Shown here in pieces: positions 24,547 to 33,412 of a DNA stretch of 64,000 nucleotides. The translations under genes were made by a program, and so were the position numbers. The notes beneath the pieces are model-generated. The model saw nothing but the letters and a program-made list of their open reading frames with translations, did not search any database and was not told the DNA's origin. Position 1 is the first letter of the stretch; every line of letters starts with the position of its first letter. Origin of the DNA: Acinetobacter bohemicus ANC 3994 (lineage in GTDB: Bacteria > Pseudomonadota > Gammaproteobacteria > Pseudomonadales > Moraxellaceae); contig NZ_KB849175.1 in the NCBI RefSeq assembly GCF_000367925.1, positions 23,230 to 87,229 on the forward strand, read 5' to 3'.

Positions 24547-26037
24547 TTAAGACACTAATTTAGGTTTAGGCAAAGATTGTTTGGTACGTTTTTCGAATTT
24601 AAGCACACCATCATCAAACCTGGCATTTTTTAAAACTTTACGATCGGCTAGATAATTATTGGTTACATTCCACGGTGCATGCTTACCTTGTTTTGGCATG
24701 ACATCCGCTGCACGCGCAATATACCCCGAAGATAAACTCCCCATGACGGTATCCTCCATCAATTCAGTTTGATCACCTTGAGCAATAACTTCATCATAGC
24801 CATTTTTATCCATATAATTGATCAGTCGACAAATATATTCAGCAGCAATATCCACTTTCAGCGTCCAAGATGCATTAATATAACCAATAATCATCGCCAT
24901 ATTCGGCACATCGCTAACCATAATCCCTTGATATAACATATGCTTAGATGTATCCATCGGTTTACCATCTATCGTCGCTTTAATGCCCCCTAAAATTTGA
25001 ATCTCTAAACCTGTCGCAGACACAATAATATCTGCATCCAGATGTTGACCTGATTTAAGTAAAATACCCTTTTCAGTAAATTGCTCAATTTGATCCGTTT
25101 CAATACTTGCCTGACCTGAGCGTAAAATTTTAAATAAATCACCATCAGGCACCACACAAAGACGCTGATCCCATGGATTATAGGAGGGAGTAAAGTGTTT
25201 CATATCCACTTTGCCCTTCAACTGCATCTCAATCGATTTAAGCAGTAGTTTACGTAATAGCTTGGGTTGTTTTTGTGCAAGTGCATAAATACCACGCTGC
25301 ATACCAATATTACGTGCGCGGGTGAGTTTATAAGCCAGATCTTCGGGCAACACTTTACGCATCTTGTCATAAATAAAATCGATCGATGGCACTGAAGCAA
25401 TATAGGTAGGTGAACGTTGCAGCATGGTGACATGTTCTGCACCGCCTTTAGCCAAAGCTGGAACCAAAGTAATCGCAGTTGCTCCACTCCCAATAATCAC
25501 CACTTTTTTGCCGGCATACTGTAAATCAGCAGGCCAAAATTGTGGATGAATCAATTGCCCTTTAAAAGCCTGTTGATTTGGAAAGTTCGGTTGAAAGCCC
25601 TGATCATAATTATAATATCCAGTACAACCTAGTACAAAATTGGCAATCCAAGTCTGTTTTTTCTGATTTGCATCTTCAATTTCAACCAGCCATTTTTTTT
25701 GCGTTGAATCATAATTTGCCGCAAGTACACGGTGCTGAAAATGGATTTTCTCTTTTAATTTATATTCATCCAGTACTTCTAAAAGATAGCCTTTAATTGA
25801 AGCCCCATCGGCAAGAACATTGGCTTTTTGCCAAGGCTTAAAATTAAAGCCAAACGTCGACATATCAGAATCAGAACGAATACCTGGGTATTTAAAAAAA
25901 TCCCAAGTGCCACCAAAACTTTCACGACGCTCAATAATATCAAACTGACGTTGGGGACAATGCTTCGAAAGATGTACAGCCAGCCCAATACCTGAAATAC
26001 CTGCACCGACAATCAAAATATCAATATGCTTTTCCAT
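24547..26037 (-). CDS. FAD-dependent monooxygenase, Baeyer-Villiger/EthA-like
   Basis: This 496-residue flavoprotein uses NADPH and oxygen to insert oxygen into ketones or oxidise heteroatoms. The FAD Rossmann motif VGAGISGIG is at residues 10-18. The Baeyer-Villiger fingerprint FxGxxxHxxxWP is seen as FKGQLIHPQFWP (158-169), the NADPH motif IGSGATAITL at 182-191, and ATGLEIQILGG is the second conserved segment. I start at ATG 26037 (MEKHIDILIVG) because the FAD motif should be near the N-terminus; an upstream TTG would add 18 unlikely residues. Whether the substrate is a ketone, sulphide or hydrocarbon derivative is not shown by neighbours. Confidence 0.9.
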   Translation of the reverse strand: MEKHIDILIVGAGISGIGLAVHLSKHCPQRQFDIIERRESFGGTWDFFKYPGIRSDSDMSTFGFNFKPWQKANVLADGASIKGYLLEVLDEYKLKEKIHFQHRVLAANYDSTQKKWLVEIEDANQKKQTWIANFVLGCTGYYNYDQGFQPNFPNQQAFKGQLIHPQFWPADLQYAGKKVVIIGSGATAITLVPALAKGGAEHVTMLQRSPTYIASVPSIDFIYDKMRKVLPEDLAYKLTRARNIGMQRGIYALAQKQPKLLRKLLLKSIEMQLKGKVDMKHFTPSYNPWDQRLCVVPDGDLFKILRSGQASIETDQIEQFTEKGILLKSGQHLDADIIVSATGLEIQILGGIKATIDGKPMDTSKHMLYQGIMVSDVPNMAMIIGYINASWTLKVDIAAEYICRLINYMDKNGYDEVIAQGDQTELMEDTVMGSLSSGYIARAADVMPKQGKHAPWNVTNNYLADRKVLKNARFDDGVLKFEKRTKQSLPKPKLVS

Positions 26038-26173
26038 GTTGTTTTTATAGCCTGATTTAAACTTTATTTTATTAAACCACAAATCTGACAATACTCAATG
26101 TCAAGTTTAAACAAATCAGACCAAATACATATCACTTCAGGACAAAATGATAAATTGTCTAACATGCAGACAT

Positions 26174-26204
26174 AAAAAAGACCAGTGAAACACTGGTCTT
26201 TTTT
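26174..26204 (-). terminator. Terminator of the alpha ribosomal operon
   Basis: AAAAAAGACCAGTG and CACTGGTCTTTTTT flank a 3-nt AAA loop, a 13-bp perfect stem 28 bp after the rplQ stop. It is symmetrical and can stop transcription in both directions. Confidence 0.95.
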
Positions 26205-26231
26205 CGAACAACTGAAGTTCTTCTGGCGAAA

Positions 26232-26597
26232 TTATTTAACTTCGCGATCTACTAGCTCAACGTAAGCCATCGGCGCAGCATCACCTGCACGGAAGCCCGC
26301 TTTAAGAACACGTAGATAACCGCCATTACGTTCTTTGTAACGAGGGCCAAGAACGGTAAACAATTTACCAACAGTTACTGCTGAACGAGTACGAGCAAAC
26401 GCCAAACGACGGTTTGCTACAGTATCGTTTTTAGCTAAAGTGATTAAAGGCTCAGCTACACGACGTAACTCTTTCGCTTTAGGCACAGTTGTTTTAATCA
26501 ACTCGTGCTCAAACAAAGAGTTAGCCATGTTTTGGAACATCGCTTTACGATGACTGCTTGTACGGCCTAATTTCACACCACTATTACGATGACGCAT
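26232..26597 (-). CDS. rplQ: 50S ribosomal protein L17
   Basis: This 121-residue large-subunit protein lines the peptide exit tunnel. The start MRHRNSGVKLGRTSSHRKAM and the LITLAK..TVANRRLAF segment are typical of bacterial L17. It is the last gene of the alpha operon (rpsM-rpsK-rpsD-rpoA-rplQ), 18 bp after rpoA and followed by the operon terminator. Nothing is unusual. Confidence 0.98.
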   Translation of the reverse strand: MRHRNSGVKLGRTSSHRKAMFQNMANSLFEHELIKTTVPKAKELRRVAEPLITLAKNDTVANRRLAFARTRSAVTVGKLFTVLGPRYKERNGGYLRVLKAGFRAGDAAPMAYVELVDREVK

Positions 26598-26615
26598 GGT
26601 GATAGTCCTACTTAA

Positions 26616-27623
26616 TTAACGGCTACGATAGGCAAAACGATCGTCCATACGTAAACTAGCTGGTGGCCAGTTTTCTAAACGCATGCCGAGTTGTAAGCCT
26701 TTTGAAGCCAGAACATCTTTGATTTCAGTTAACGATTTTTTACCTAAGTTAGGAGTTTTTAACAACTCAACTTCAGTACGTTGAACCAAGTCACCGATGT
26801 AGTAAATATTTTCTGCTTTCAAACAGTTAGCAGAACGAACAGTAAGCTCTAGATCATCTACTGGACGAAGCAAGATTGGATCCACTTCTTCGCGAGGCTC
26901 TTGAGCAACAGGAGCTTGATCTTTCTGAAGATCAACAAAAATTGCAATTTGTTGTTGCAAGATTGTTGCCGCTTTACGGATTGCTTCTTCTGGATCAACT
27001 GTACCGTTGGTTTCAAGATCAATGATCAATTTATCAAGGTCAGTACGTTGTTCAACACGCGCATTTTCAACGGTGTAAGAAACACGTTTGATCGGGCTAT
27101 AAGAAGCATCTAACTGTAAACGACCCACTGGGCGAGTTTCGCCTTCTGGGAAACGTGAGTCAGAAGTCTCATAACCACGGCCTTGAGAAACTTTCAGGCG
27201 CATTTTTAATGAGCCTGAAGCACTTAAAGTGCCAATCAAATGCTCAGGGTTTACCACTTCAACATTATGAGGTAAACGAAGATCAGCAGCAGTTACATCG
27301 CCAGGACCTTGTTTTTCTAATGTTAAATATGCTTCGTTTTGATCGAACAGCTTAATCGACAATCCTTTTAGGTTCAGCAAGAGCTCGACGATGTCCTGCT
27401 GCAAGCCTTCTAAGGTACTGTACTCATGCTCGACCCCTTCAATTTCAACTTCAACCACAGCAGCGCCAGGTAAAGAAGAAAGAAGGATACGACGTAAAGC
27501 ATTACCCAGAGTATGACCAAAGCCACGCTCTAATGGTTCTAGAATCACTTTTGCCGAGGTCCCGCTAGCCGCTTCGACCTTAATCGCTTGCGGAGTTAGA
27601 AACTCATTTGCAGTACGCGTCAT
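26616..27623 (-). CDS. rpoA: RNA polymerase alpha subunit
   Basis: This 335-residue subunit directs assembly of the polymerase core. The N-terminal domain contains FGHTLGNALRRILLSSLPGAAV (dimer and beta-contact region, about 33-55). The C-terminal domain (about 250-320) carries the UP-element and activator-binding helix-hairpin segment LTVRSANCLKAENIYYIGDLVQRTE and TPNLGKKSLTEIKDVLA. Length is close to E. coli (329). It sits between rpsD and rplQ in the usual order. Confidence 0.99.
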   Translation of the reverse strand: MTRTANEFLTPQAIKVEAASGTSAKVILEPLERGFGHTLGNALRRILLSSLPGAAVVEVEIEGVEHEYSTLEGLQQDIVELLLNLKGLSIKLFDQNEAYLTLEKQGPGDVTAADLRLPHNVEVVNPEHLIGTLSASGSLKMRLKVSQGRGYETSDSRFPEGETRPVGRLQLDASYSPIKRVSYTVENARVEQRTDLDKLIIDLETNGTVDPEEAIRKAATILQQQIAIFVDLQKDQAPVAQEPREEVDPILLRPVDDLELTVRSANCLKAENIYYIGDLVQRTEVELLKTPNLGKKSLTEIKDVLASKGLQLGMRLENWPPASLRMDDRFAYRSR

Positions 27624-27640
27624 TATTGCTACCTCAAGGA

Positions 27641-28267
27641 TTATTTAGAATACAATTCTACAATCAAGCTTTCGTTGATTTCAGCAGGTAAATCAGAACG
27701 ATCCGGTGCAGCTTTAAACGTACCTTCCAATTTAGAATGGTCAATTTCCATCCAAGAAGGGATGCCACGTTGAGCAGCCAATTCAATTGCGCCTTTAATA
27801 CGTAATTGTTGTTTAGCACCTTCGTGAACTGCAATTACATCACCCGCTTTAACTTGGATAGACGCGATGTTAACACGACGACCATTCAAAGTAATGCTGC
27901 GGTGAGATACAAGCTGACGAGCTTCTGCACGTGTAGAACCAAAACCCATGCGATAAACTACGTTATCAAGACGGCTTTCAAGCAATTTCAACAAGTTTTC
28001 ACCTGTTGCGCCTTTAACACGAGCAGCTTCTTTATAGTAATTACTAAATTGACGTTCTAACACACCGTACATACGACGTACTTTTTGTTTTTCACGTAAT
28101 TGTAGTGAGTACTCAGATTGTTTACTACCACGCGCTCCACCATGTTGGCCAGGAGCTTTCGCGTGTTTTTTTGTCTTAACGTCAAACGGTTTAACGCCTG
28201 ATTTAAGTTGCAGGTCTGTCCCTTCGCGGCGAGAGAGTTTGCATTTTGGACCAATATAACGAGCCAT
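27641..28267 (-). CDS. rpsD: 30S ribosomal protein S4
   Basis: This 208-residue primary 16S rRNA-binding protein contributes to decoding fidelity and, in enterobacteria, represses the alpha operon through the rpsM leader. MARYIGPKCKLSRREGTDL opens the protein. The S4 RNA-binding domain covers about 95-160 (RLDNVVYRMGFGSTRAEARQLVSHRSITLNGRRVN). It is 12 bp downstream of rpsK. Confidence 0.98.
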   Translation of the reverse strand: MARYIGPKCKLSRREGTDLQLKSGVKPFDVKTKKHAKAPGQHGGARGSKQSEYSLQLREKQKVRRMYGVLERQFSNYYKEAARVKGATGENLLKLLESRLDNVVYRMGFGSTRAEARQLVSHRSITLNGRRVNIASIQVKAGDVIAVHEGAKQQLRIKGAIELAAQRGIPSWMEIDHSKLEGTFKAAPDRSDLPAEINESLIVELYSK

Positions 28268-28279
28268 GAATGTTTCTCC

Positions 28280-28666
28280 TTAGACGCGACGTTTTTTAGG
28301 TGGACGGCAACCGTTGTGCGGGATTGGCGTCACATCGGTAATGCTGTTAATTTTATAACCCACTGCACCTAAAGCACGAACCGCAGATTCACGACCAGGA
28401 CCAGGACCTTTTACAAGGACGTCCAAGTTTTTCAAACCGTAGTCTAAAGCAGCTTTACCAGCAACTTCAGCAGCTACCTGAGCAGCAAACGGAGTTGATT
28501 TACGTGATCCACGGAAGCCTTGTCCACCAGAGGTAGCCCAAGCCAGTGCATTACCTTGACGATCGGTAATAGTCACAATGGTGTTATTAAAAGAAGCGTG
28601 AATGTGTGCGACACCTTCAGAGACGGTACGAGTGACCTTCTTGCGTGCGCGAGTATCTTTAGCCAT
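28280..28666 (-). CDS. rpsK: 30S ribosomal protein S11
   Basis: This 128-residue protein of the 30S platform near the mRNA exit has the usual ARKKVTRTVSEGVAHIHASFNNTIVTITDRQGN start and GPGPGRESAVRALGAVGYKI...PHNGCRPPKKRRV end. It is the second gene of the alpha operon, 19 bp after rpsM. Confidence 0.98.
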   Translation of the reverse strand: MAKDTRARKKVTRTVSEGVAHIHASFNNTIVTITDRQGNALAWATSGGQGFRGSRKSTPFAAQVAAEVAGKAALDYGLKNLDVLVKGPGPGRESAVRALGAVGYKINSITDVTPIPHNGCRPPKKRRV

Positions 28667-28685
28667 CTTTTAGCTTCCAGAAATC

Positions 28686-29042
28686 TTATTTCTTAATAGG
28701 TTTGCGCGGACCTTTACGGGTACGTGCGTTAGTTTTGGTGCGTTGTCCACGGACAGGCAAGCTGCGACGATGACGAAGACCACGATAGCAGCCTAAATCC
28801 ATTAAACGTTTAATGTTCATGGAAATTTCGCGACGTAAATCACCTTCGGTCGGAACCTTAGTAATTTCTGCACGAATCGCATCAAGTTGAGCATCATCCA
28901 ATTCACGGATCTTAGTAGTCGTAGCGATACCAACAGCAGCTAAGATGTTCTTAGCAGTATGGCGACCGATACCAAAGATATACGTGAGGGAGATAACAGC
29001 ATGCTTGTTATCCGGAATGTTTACACCGGCAATACGAGCCAT
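28686..29042 (-). CDS. rpsM: 30S ribosomal protein S13
   Basis: This 118-residue 30S head protein contacts the 50S subunit and P-site tRNA. It starts MARIAGVNIPDNKHAVISLTYI and ends with the basic RGQRTKTNARTRKGPRKPIKK tail that reaches tRNA. It is the first gene of the alpha operon. Its leader holds a GC-rich stem (29077-29103), a candidate site for feedback control by S4. Confidence 0.98.
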   Translation of the reverse strand: MARIAGVNIPDNKHAVISLTYIFGIGRHTAKNILAAVGIATTTKIRELDDAQLDAIRAEITKVPTEGDLRREISMNIKRLMDLGCYRGLRHRRSLPVRGQRTKTNARTRKGPRKPIKK

Positions 29043-29076
29043 TCACTTTCTCCAAAAAGGCAGTAGAGATAATCAA

Positions 29077-29103
29077 CCGCCCGACAAAAACCTTGAGGGG
29101 CGG
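29077..29103 (-). promoter_or_regulatory. Leader hairpin of the alpha operon
   Basis: In the rpmJ-rpsM gap CCGCCC pairs with GGGCGG across 15 nt on the minus strand, 35 bp before the rpsM start. In E. coli S4 represses this operon by binding a pseudoknot in the same place; whether this hairpin does so is inference. Confidence 0.5.
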
Positions 29104-29148
29104 ATATTAACCCAATTCACCTACTGAAATCAACAGGTCTTGATTAGA

Positions 29149-29265
29149 TTAACCTTGACGCTGCTTATGACGAGGTTCAGCGCTACAAATCACGCGGATA
29201 ACCCCATTACGACGGATAACTTTACAGCTACCACAAATTTTTTTTACAGAAGCTTGTACTTTCAT
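29149..29265 (-). CDS. rpmJ: 50S ribosomal protein L36
   Basis: This 38-residue protein starts [20 protein letters not shown] and ends RHKQRQG. It keeps the CxxC, the later Cys (VICS) and His (PRHK), so it is the zinc-binding C+ form rather than the zinc-free paralogue. It lies between secY and rpsM at the end of the spc operon, the normal gammaproteobacterial position. Confidence 0.97.
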
Positions 29266-29284
29266 GATGAAACCTCAAGTGCGC

Positions 29285-30643
29285 TTATCCCTTAGGATGA
29301 GCAGTCGTTTTTCTCATTAACGTTTGATTATCATACTGGTGCGAGGTGAGATGTGCTTGAAGCTGAGCCATAAAGTCCATCACGACCACCACAACGATGA
29401 GCAAAGAGGTACCACCCAAAGAGAATGGAATACCAAATGAGCTCTGTAATACCATCGGCATTAAACAAATCACTGTGATATAAATCGCGCCAATAAAGGT
29501 CAAACGATTGAGAATATGATCTAAGTAACGAGCAGTTTGCTCACCTGGACGAATACCAGGCACATAAGCTCCGCTGCGTTTCAAGTTCTCTGAAACTTCT
29601 TTTGGGCTAAACACTAGCGCAGTATAGAAGTAACAGAAAAAGATAATTAACGCACCAAAGAGCACCAAATACAACGGCTGTCCAGGCGACAATACGAGTG
29701 CCAAATCTTGTAGGCTACGTTTGATAATATTTGCACTAGGATCAGCACTACCCACCCATTGCCCTAAGCTCGCAGGGAACAAAAGCAATGAACTTGCAAA
29801 AATTGCGGGGATAACACCTGCCATATTAATTTTTAATGGCAAATGTGTCTGCTGTGCAGTAAACACACGACGACCCTGTTGTTTTTGAGCGTAATTGACT
29901 GGTATACGACGTTGTGCTTTTTCAATAAACACAATAGCTGCTAAAACACCTATAGATAACAGACCAAAAACAACCAAGCCAATCAGACTTGTTTGACCAT
30001 TATCTACGGATGAGAAAGATTGCATAATTAAATTTGGCAATCCAGCAACAATACCTGCAAAGATGATCATGGATATACCATTCCCTACTCCGCGTTCAGT
30101 AATTTGCTCACCTAACCACATCAAGAACATGGTACCCGCAACCAGTGAAGTAACCGCAGGGATATAAAAAGCCAAACCTTCTGTCAAGGTAATACCCTGA
30201 CTAATCAGCCCAGCACACATCCCTACAGACTGCACAAGTGCAAGAAACAGTGTTCCCTGTCGCGTATATTGATTAATCTTACGCTTACCTTGCTCGCCTT
30301 CTTTCTTTAAAGCTTCCAGCGAAGGAACAACCGTAGACATTAACTGCACAATAATTGAAGCAGAAATGTATGGCATGATCCCTAAAGCAAGAATTGACAT
30401 CCGCTCTAATGCGCCACCCGAAAACATGTTAAACAAACCAAGGATCGTGCCTTGGTTTGCATTAAAAAGATTTTCAAGTGCAGCACTATTAATGCCTGGT
30501 ACTGGAATATGTGCTCCTAGTCGAAAGACCATCAATGCACCGATAAGAAACATCATTCGGCGAATAATTTCACGATATTTCACATGAAACGGTTGACCTT
30601 TCATCATGTTCACATGACCTGAAGAACTAGGAGACATAGACAC
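29285..30643 (-). CDS. secY: Protein translocase subunit SecY
   Basis: This 452-residue channel-forming subunit of the SecYEG translocon has ten transmembrane helices. The first helix region FLIGALMVFRLGAHIPVPGIN, the plug-side segment LFNMFSGGALERMSILALGIMPYISASIIVQL and the cytosolic loop FSPKEVSENLKRSGAYVPGIRPGEQTARYL are all typical. It is the penultimate gene of the spc operon, 6 bp after rplO. Confidence 0.98.
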   Translation of the reverse strand: MSMSPSSSGHVNMMKGQPFHVKYREIIRRMMFLIGALMVFRLGAHIPVPGINSAALENLFNANQGTILGLFNMFSGGALERMSILALGIMPYISASIIVQLMSTVVPSLEALKKEGEQGKRKINQYTRQGTLFLALVQSVGMCAGLISQGITLTEGLAFYIPAVTSLVAGTMFLMWLGEQITERGVGNGISMIIFAGIVAGLPNLIMQSFSSVDNGQTSLIGLVVFGLLSIGVLAAIVFIEKAQRRIPVNYAQKQQGRRVFTAQQTHLPLKINMAGVIPAIFASSLLLFPASLGQWVGSADPSANIIKRSLQDLALVLSPGQPLYLVLFGALIIFFCYFYTALVFSPKEVSENLKRSGAYVPGIRPGEQTARYLDHILNRLTFIGAIYITVICLMPMVLQSSFGIPFSLGGTSLLIVVVVVMDFMAQLQAHLTSHQYDNQTLMRKTTAHPKG

Positions 30644-30649
30644 TAGCGA

Positions 30650-31090
30650 TTACTCCTCGACTTTGCCGCCAGCAGCTTCAACAGCAGCTTTAGCGCCTTT
30701 AGTCAATGCAACACCTTGAATAGTGAATGCACGAGTAATATCACCAGAAAGTACGATACGAGCACGAGTCATATCTCTACGTACAACATTCGCTGCTTTT
30801 AAAGTTTCAAGTGAAATAATATCACCTTCAACTTTAGCAAGCTCAGATAAACGTACTTCAGCAGTTTTTAGAGCGAGTTGGCTAGTAAAACCGAATTTAG
30901 GCAAACGACGATATAACGCAGTTTGACCACCTTCAAATCCTGGACGTGTACCACCGCTCTTACGTGAGTTCTGACCTTTGACACCACGGCCACCAGTCTT
31001 ACCAACGCCAGAACCGATACCACGGCCTAGACGAAGGTTGTCACGTTTAGCACCTTCTGCAGGTGCAATAGTATTTAAACGCAGAGTCAT
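30650..31090 (-). CDS. rplO: 50S ribosomal protein L15
   Basis: This 146-residue protein has the Gly/Arg-rich N-terminal extension RGIGSGVGKTGGRGVKGQNSRKSGG that threads into 23S rRNA, followed by the globular domain. It is in normal order, with rpmD ending 3 bp upstream. Confidence 0.98.
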   Translation of the reverse strand: MTLRLNTIAPAEGAKRDNLRLGRGIGSGVGKTGGRGVKGQNSRKSGGTRPGFEGGQTALYRRLPKFGFTSQLALKTAEVRLSELAKVEGDIISLETLKAANVVRRDMTRARIVLSGDITRAFTIQGVALTKGAKAAVEAAGGKVEE

Positions 31091-31093
31091 GGC

Positions 31094-31270
31094 TTATTCC
31101 TCTACACTAACCATATAGTAGACTTGGTTGATCATACCGCGGTTAGAAGGTGTATCCACTACTTCTACTGTATGACCAATACGACGCAGACCTAAACCTT
31201 GTAGGCAAAGTTTGTGATTTTTCAAACGATGCGATGAAGATTTAGTCTGGGTAACTTTAATCGTTTTCAT
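31094..31270 (-). CDS. rpmD: 50S ribosomal protein L30
   Basis: This 58-residue protein reads MKTIKVTQTKSSSHRLKNHK and later LQGLGLRRIGHTVEVVDTPSNRGMI, the L30 ferredoxin-like fold signature. It lies between rpsE (6 bp upstream) and rplO (3 bp downstream) and fills what would otherwise be an empty gap in the operon. Confidence 0.96.
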   Translation of the reverse strand: MKTIKVTQTKSSSHRLKNHKLCLQGLGLRRIGHTVEVVDTPSNRGMINQVYYMVSVEE

Positions 31271-31276
31271 GATTGA

Positions 31277-31774
31277 TTACCCTTGAATTTGTGCTACTGA
31301 AAGACCACGTTTCGCAGCGACTTTCTCAGGAGAAGTCATGTCACGCAAACCTTTGAAAGTTGCGTTAACTACGTTAGCAGCATTAGTAGAACCGTAACAT
31401 TTAGCAAGTACGTTATGTACACCAGCAGCTTCAAGAACAGCACGCATAGCGCCACCAGCAATTACGCCAGTACCTTCAGAAGCAGGTTGCATATACACAC
31501 GGCTTGCACCATGACGAGCATTCACAGGGTGTTGTAGAGTTGTACCTGCAAGGTCAACTGTGATCATGTTGCGACGAGCAGCTTCAAGTGCTTTAGAAAT
31601 AGCAGCTGGAACTTCACGTGCTTTACCACGACCAAAACCTACACGACCATTACCATCACCTACCACAGTCAATGCTGTGAAAGAGAAGATACGACCACCC
31701 TTAACAACTTTGGCTACACGATCAACGGCAACCAGCTTTTCAACAAGACCTTCGTTTTGTTCAACTTTAGCCAT
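31277..31774 (-). CDS. rpsE: 30S ribosomal protein S5
   Basis: This 165-residue protein of the mRNA entry tunnel affects decoding accuracy. The N-terminal dsRBD-like domain carries VAKVVKGGRIFSFTALTVVGDGNGRVGFG. The C-terminal domain has ASEGTGVIAGGAMRAVLEAAGVHNVLAKCYGSTN. The gene is 2 bp from rplR, suggesting coupled translation. Confidence 0.98.
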   Translation of the reverse strand: MAKVEQNEGLVEKLVAVDRVAKVVKGGRIFSFTALTVVGDGNGRVGFGRGKAREVPAAISKALEAARRNMITVDLAGTTLQHPVNARHGASRVYMQPASEGTGVIAGGAMRAVLEAAGVHNVLAKCYGSTNAANVVNATFKGLRDMTSPEKVAAKRGLSVAQIQG

Positions 31775-31776
31775 GA

Positions 31777-32127
31777 TTAGAACTCCAAGCCGTTTTCACG
31801 AGCAGCATCAGCCAAGGCTTTGATACGACCATGATATTTAAAACCAGAACGGTCAAATGCAACTTTAGTTACACCAGCAGCTTTAGCACGTTCTGCGATT
31901 AAAGCACCTACTTTAGTAGCGGCTTCAACGTTACCAGTTGTACCAGCACGTAAAGTAGCATCTAAAGTTGAAGCTTGCGCTAAAACTTTGCCACCATCGG
32001 CTGAAATAACTTGCGCATAGATGTGACGCGGAGTGCGGTTTACACACAAGCGAGTCGCACCCAATGCACGGATGTGCAAGCGTGTGCTTTTCGCACGACG
32101 CAAACGGGATTGTTTCTTTTCGTTCAT
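31777..32127 (-). CDS. rplR: 50S ribosomal protein L18
   Basis: This 116-residue 5S rRNA-binding protein of the central protuberance has a basic N-terminus (KKQSRLRRAKSTRLHIRALGATRLCVNRTPRHIYAQVI) and ends with the typical FDRSGFKYHGRIKALADAARENGLEF. Confidence 0.98.
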   Translation of the reverse strand: MNEKKQSRLRRAKSTRLHIRALGATRLCVNRTPRHIYAQVISADGGKVLAQASTLDATLRAGTTGNVEAATKVGALIAERAKAAGVTKVAFDRSGFKYHGRIKALADAARENGLEF

Positions 32128-32141
32128 AAGAACCTCGCGCC

Positions 32142-32675
32142 TTATTTCTTCTTAGCTTCTTTACGAAGAACAACTTCATCCGAATAACGAACACCTTTAC
32201 CTTTATAAGGCTCAGGTTCACGATATGAACGGATATCTGCAGCTACTTGACCCAACATATGTTTGCTTGCTGATTTCAAAATGATTTCAGTAGCAGTTGG
32301 AGTTTCAGCAGTTACACCTTCAGGAAGTTTATAATCGATAGGGTGTGAATAACCAAGGTTAAGGTGAACAACATCACCTTTAACCGCAGCTTTATAACCA
32401 ACACCGATTAGTTGTAACTTACGTTCGAAGCCTTCACTAACACCTTTTACAAGGTTGTTAAGAACAGCGCGAGCAGTACCAGCTTGCATCCAAGCGTCTT
32501 TCGACTCTTTAACTGGAGCAACTTGAAGATTACCTTCTTCCTGTTTAAGCTCGACCAGCGCATGCAGGTTGAAAGACAAAGTACCTTTTGTGCCTTTCAC
32601 TTCGACCTGCCGGCCGTTCTGAGTAACTGTTACACCGTTAGGTACAGTTACTGGGGCTTTAGCCACACGAGACAT
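32142..32675 (-). CDS. rplF: 50S ribosomal protein L6
   Basis: This 177-residue protein lies near the factor-binding site with two L6 repeats. It opens MSRVAKAPVTVPNGVTV, has NLVKGVSEGFERKLQLIGVGYKA in the middle and ends EPYKGKGVRYSDEVVLRKEAKKK. It lies 13 bp after rpsH. Confidence 0.98.
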   Translation of the reverse strand: MSRVAKAPVTVPNGVTVTQNGRQVEVKGTKGTLSFNLHALVELKQEEGNLQVAPVKESKDAWMQAGTARAVLNNLVKGVSEGFERKLQLIGVGYKAAVKGDVVHLNLGYSHPIDYKLPEGVTAETPTATEIILKSASKHMLGQVAADIRSYREPEPYKGKGVRYSDEVVLRKEAKKK

Positions 32676-32688
32676 GAGGAATCACCTA

Positions 32689-33084
32689 TTAAGAAACAAA
32701 AGCAATAACTTCACCACCGATGCCCGCAGCACGTGCAGCGCGATCAGTCATGATGCCTTTGCTTGTAGAAACAATTGCAATACCTAAACCTTGCTTAACG
32801 CTCGGAAGTGCATCTTTACCGCGATACTGACGTAGACCTGGACGGCTTACGCGTTTCACAGTTTCGATAACTGGTTTGCCTTCAAAATATTTTAACGTAA
32901 TCGTTAAAGTTGGTTTGCCTTCAGCATCCGCAACTTCTACGTTAGAAATGTAACCTTCAGATTGAAGAACGTTAGCAATAGCAACCTTCAACTTAGAGTT
33001 AGGCATAGAAACAGTTTGTTTCTTCGCCATTTGTGCGTTACGAACACGGGTTAACATGTCGGCAACGGTATCTTGCATACTCAT
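32689..33084 (-). CDS. rpsH: 30S ribosomal protein S8
   Basis: This 131-residue 16S rRNA-binding protein is, in E. coli, the translational repressor of the spc operon. It opens MSMQDTVADMLTRVRNAQMAKK and ends with the conserved STSKGIMTDRAARAAGIGGEVIAFVS. An alternative ATG two codons later is also plausible. Confidence 0.98.
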   Translation of the reverse strand: MSMQDTVADMLTRVRNAQMAKKQTVSMPNSKLKVAIANVLQSEGYISNVEVADAEGKPTLTITLKYFEGKPVIETVKRVSRPGLRQYRGKDALPSVKQGLGIAIVSTSKGIMTDRAARAAGIGGEVIAFVS

Positions 33085-33097
33085 TTATAGTCGCTCC

Positions 33098-33403
33098 TTA
33101 CCAGCTTGCCTTAACAACGCCCGGTACATCACCTTGCATTACTGTTTCACGTAATTTGTTACGGCTTAAGCCAAACTTACGGAAGTAACCATGAGGACGA
33201 CCAGTTAAACCGCAACGGTTACGAAGACGTACTGGAGACGCATTACGTGGTAATGCTTGAAATTTCATCATCGCTTCGAAACGTTCTTCGTCGCTTGCAT
33301 TTACATTTGCAATGATTGCTTTTAATTCAGCACGCTTTGCAGCAAATTTAGCAACAGTAGCTTCGCGTTTCAATTCGCGATTAATCATACCTTTCTTAGC
33401 CAT
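33098..33403 (-). CDS. rpsN: 30S ribosomal protein S14
   Basis: This 101-residue protein is the long, zinc-independent form: a single Cys remains in NRCGLTGRPHGYFRKFGLSRNKLRE where the short form has four zinc ligands. It lies 9 bp after rplE. Confidence 0.98.
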   Translation of the reverse strand: MAKKGMINRELKREATVAKFAAKRAELKAIIANVNASDEERFEAMMKFQALPRNASPVRLRNRCGLTGRPHGYFRKFGLSRNKLRETVMQGDVPGVVKASW

Positions 33404-33412
33404 ATCGACCTC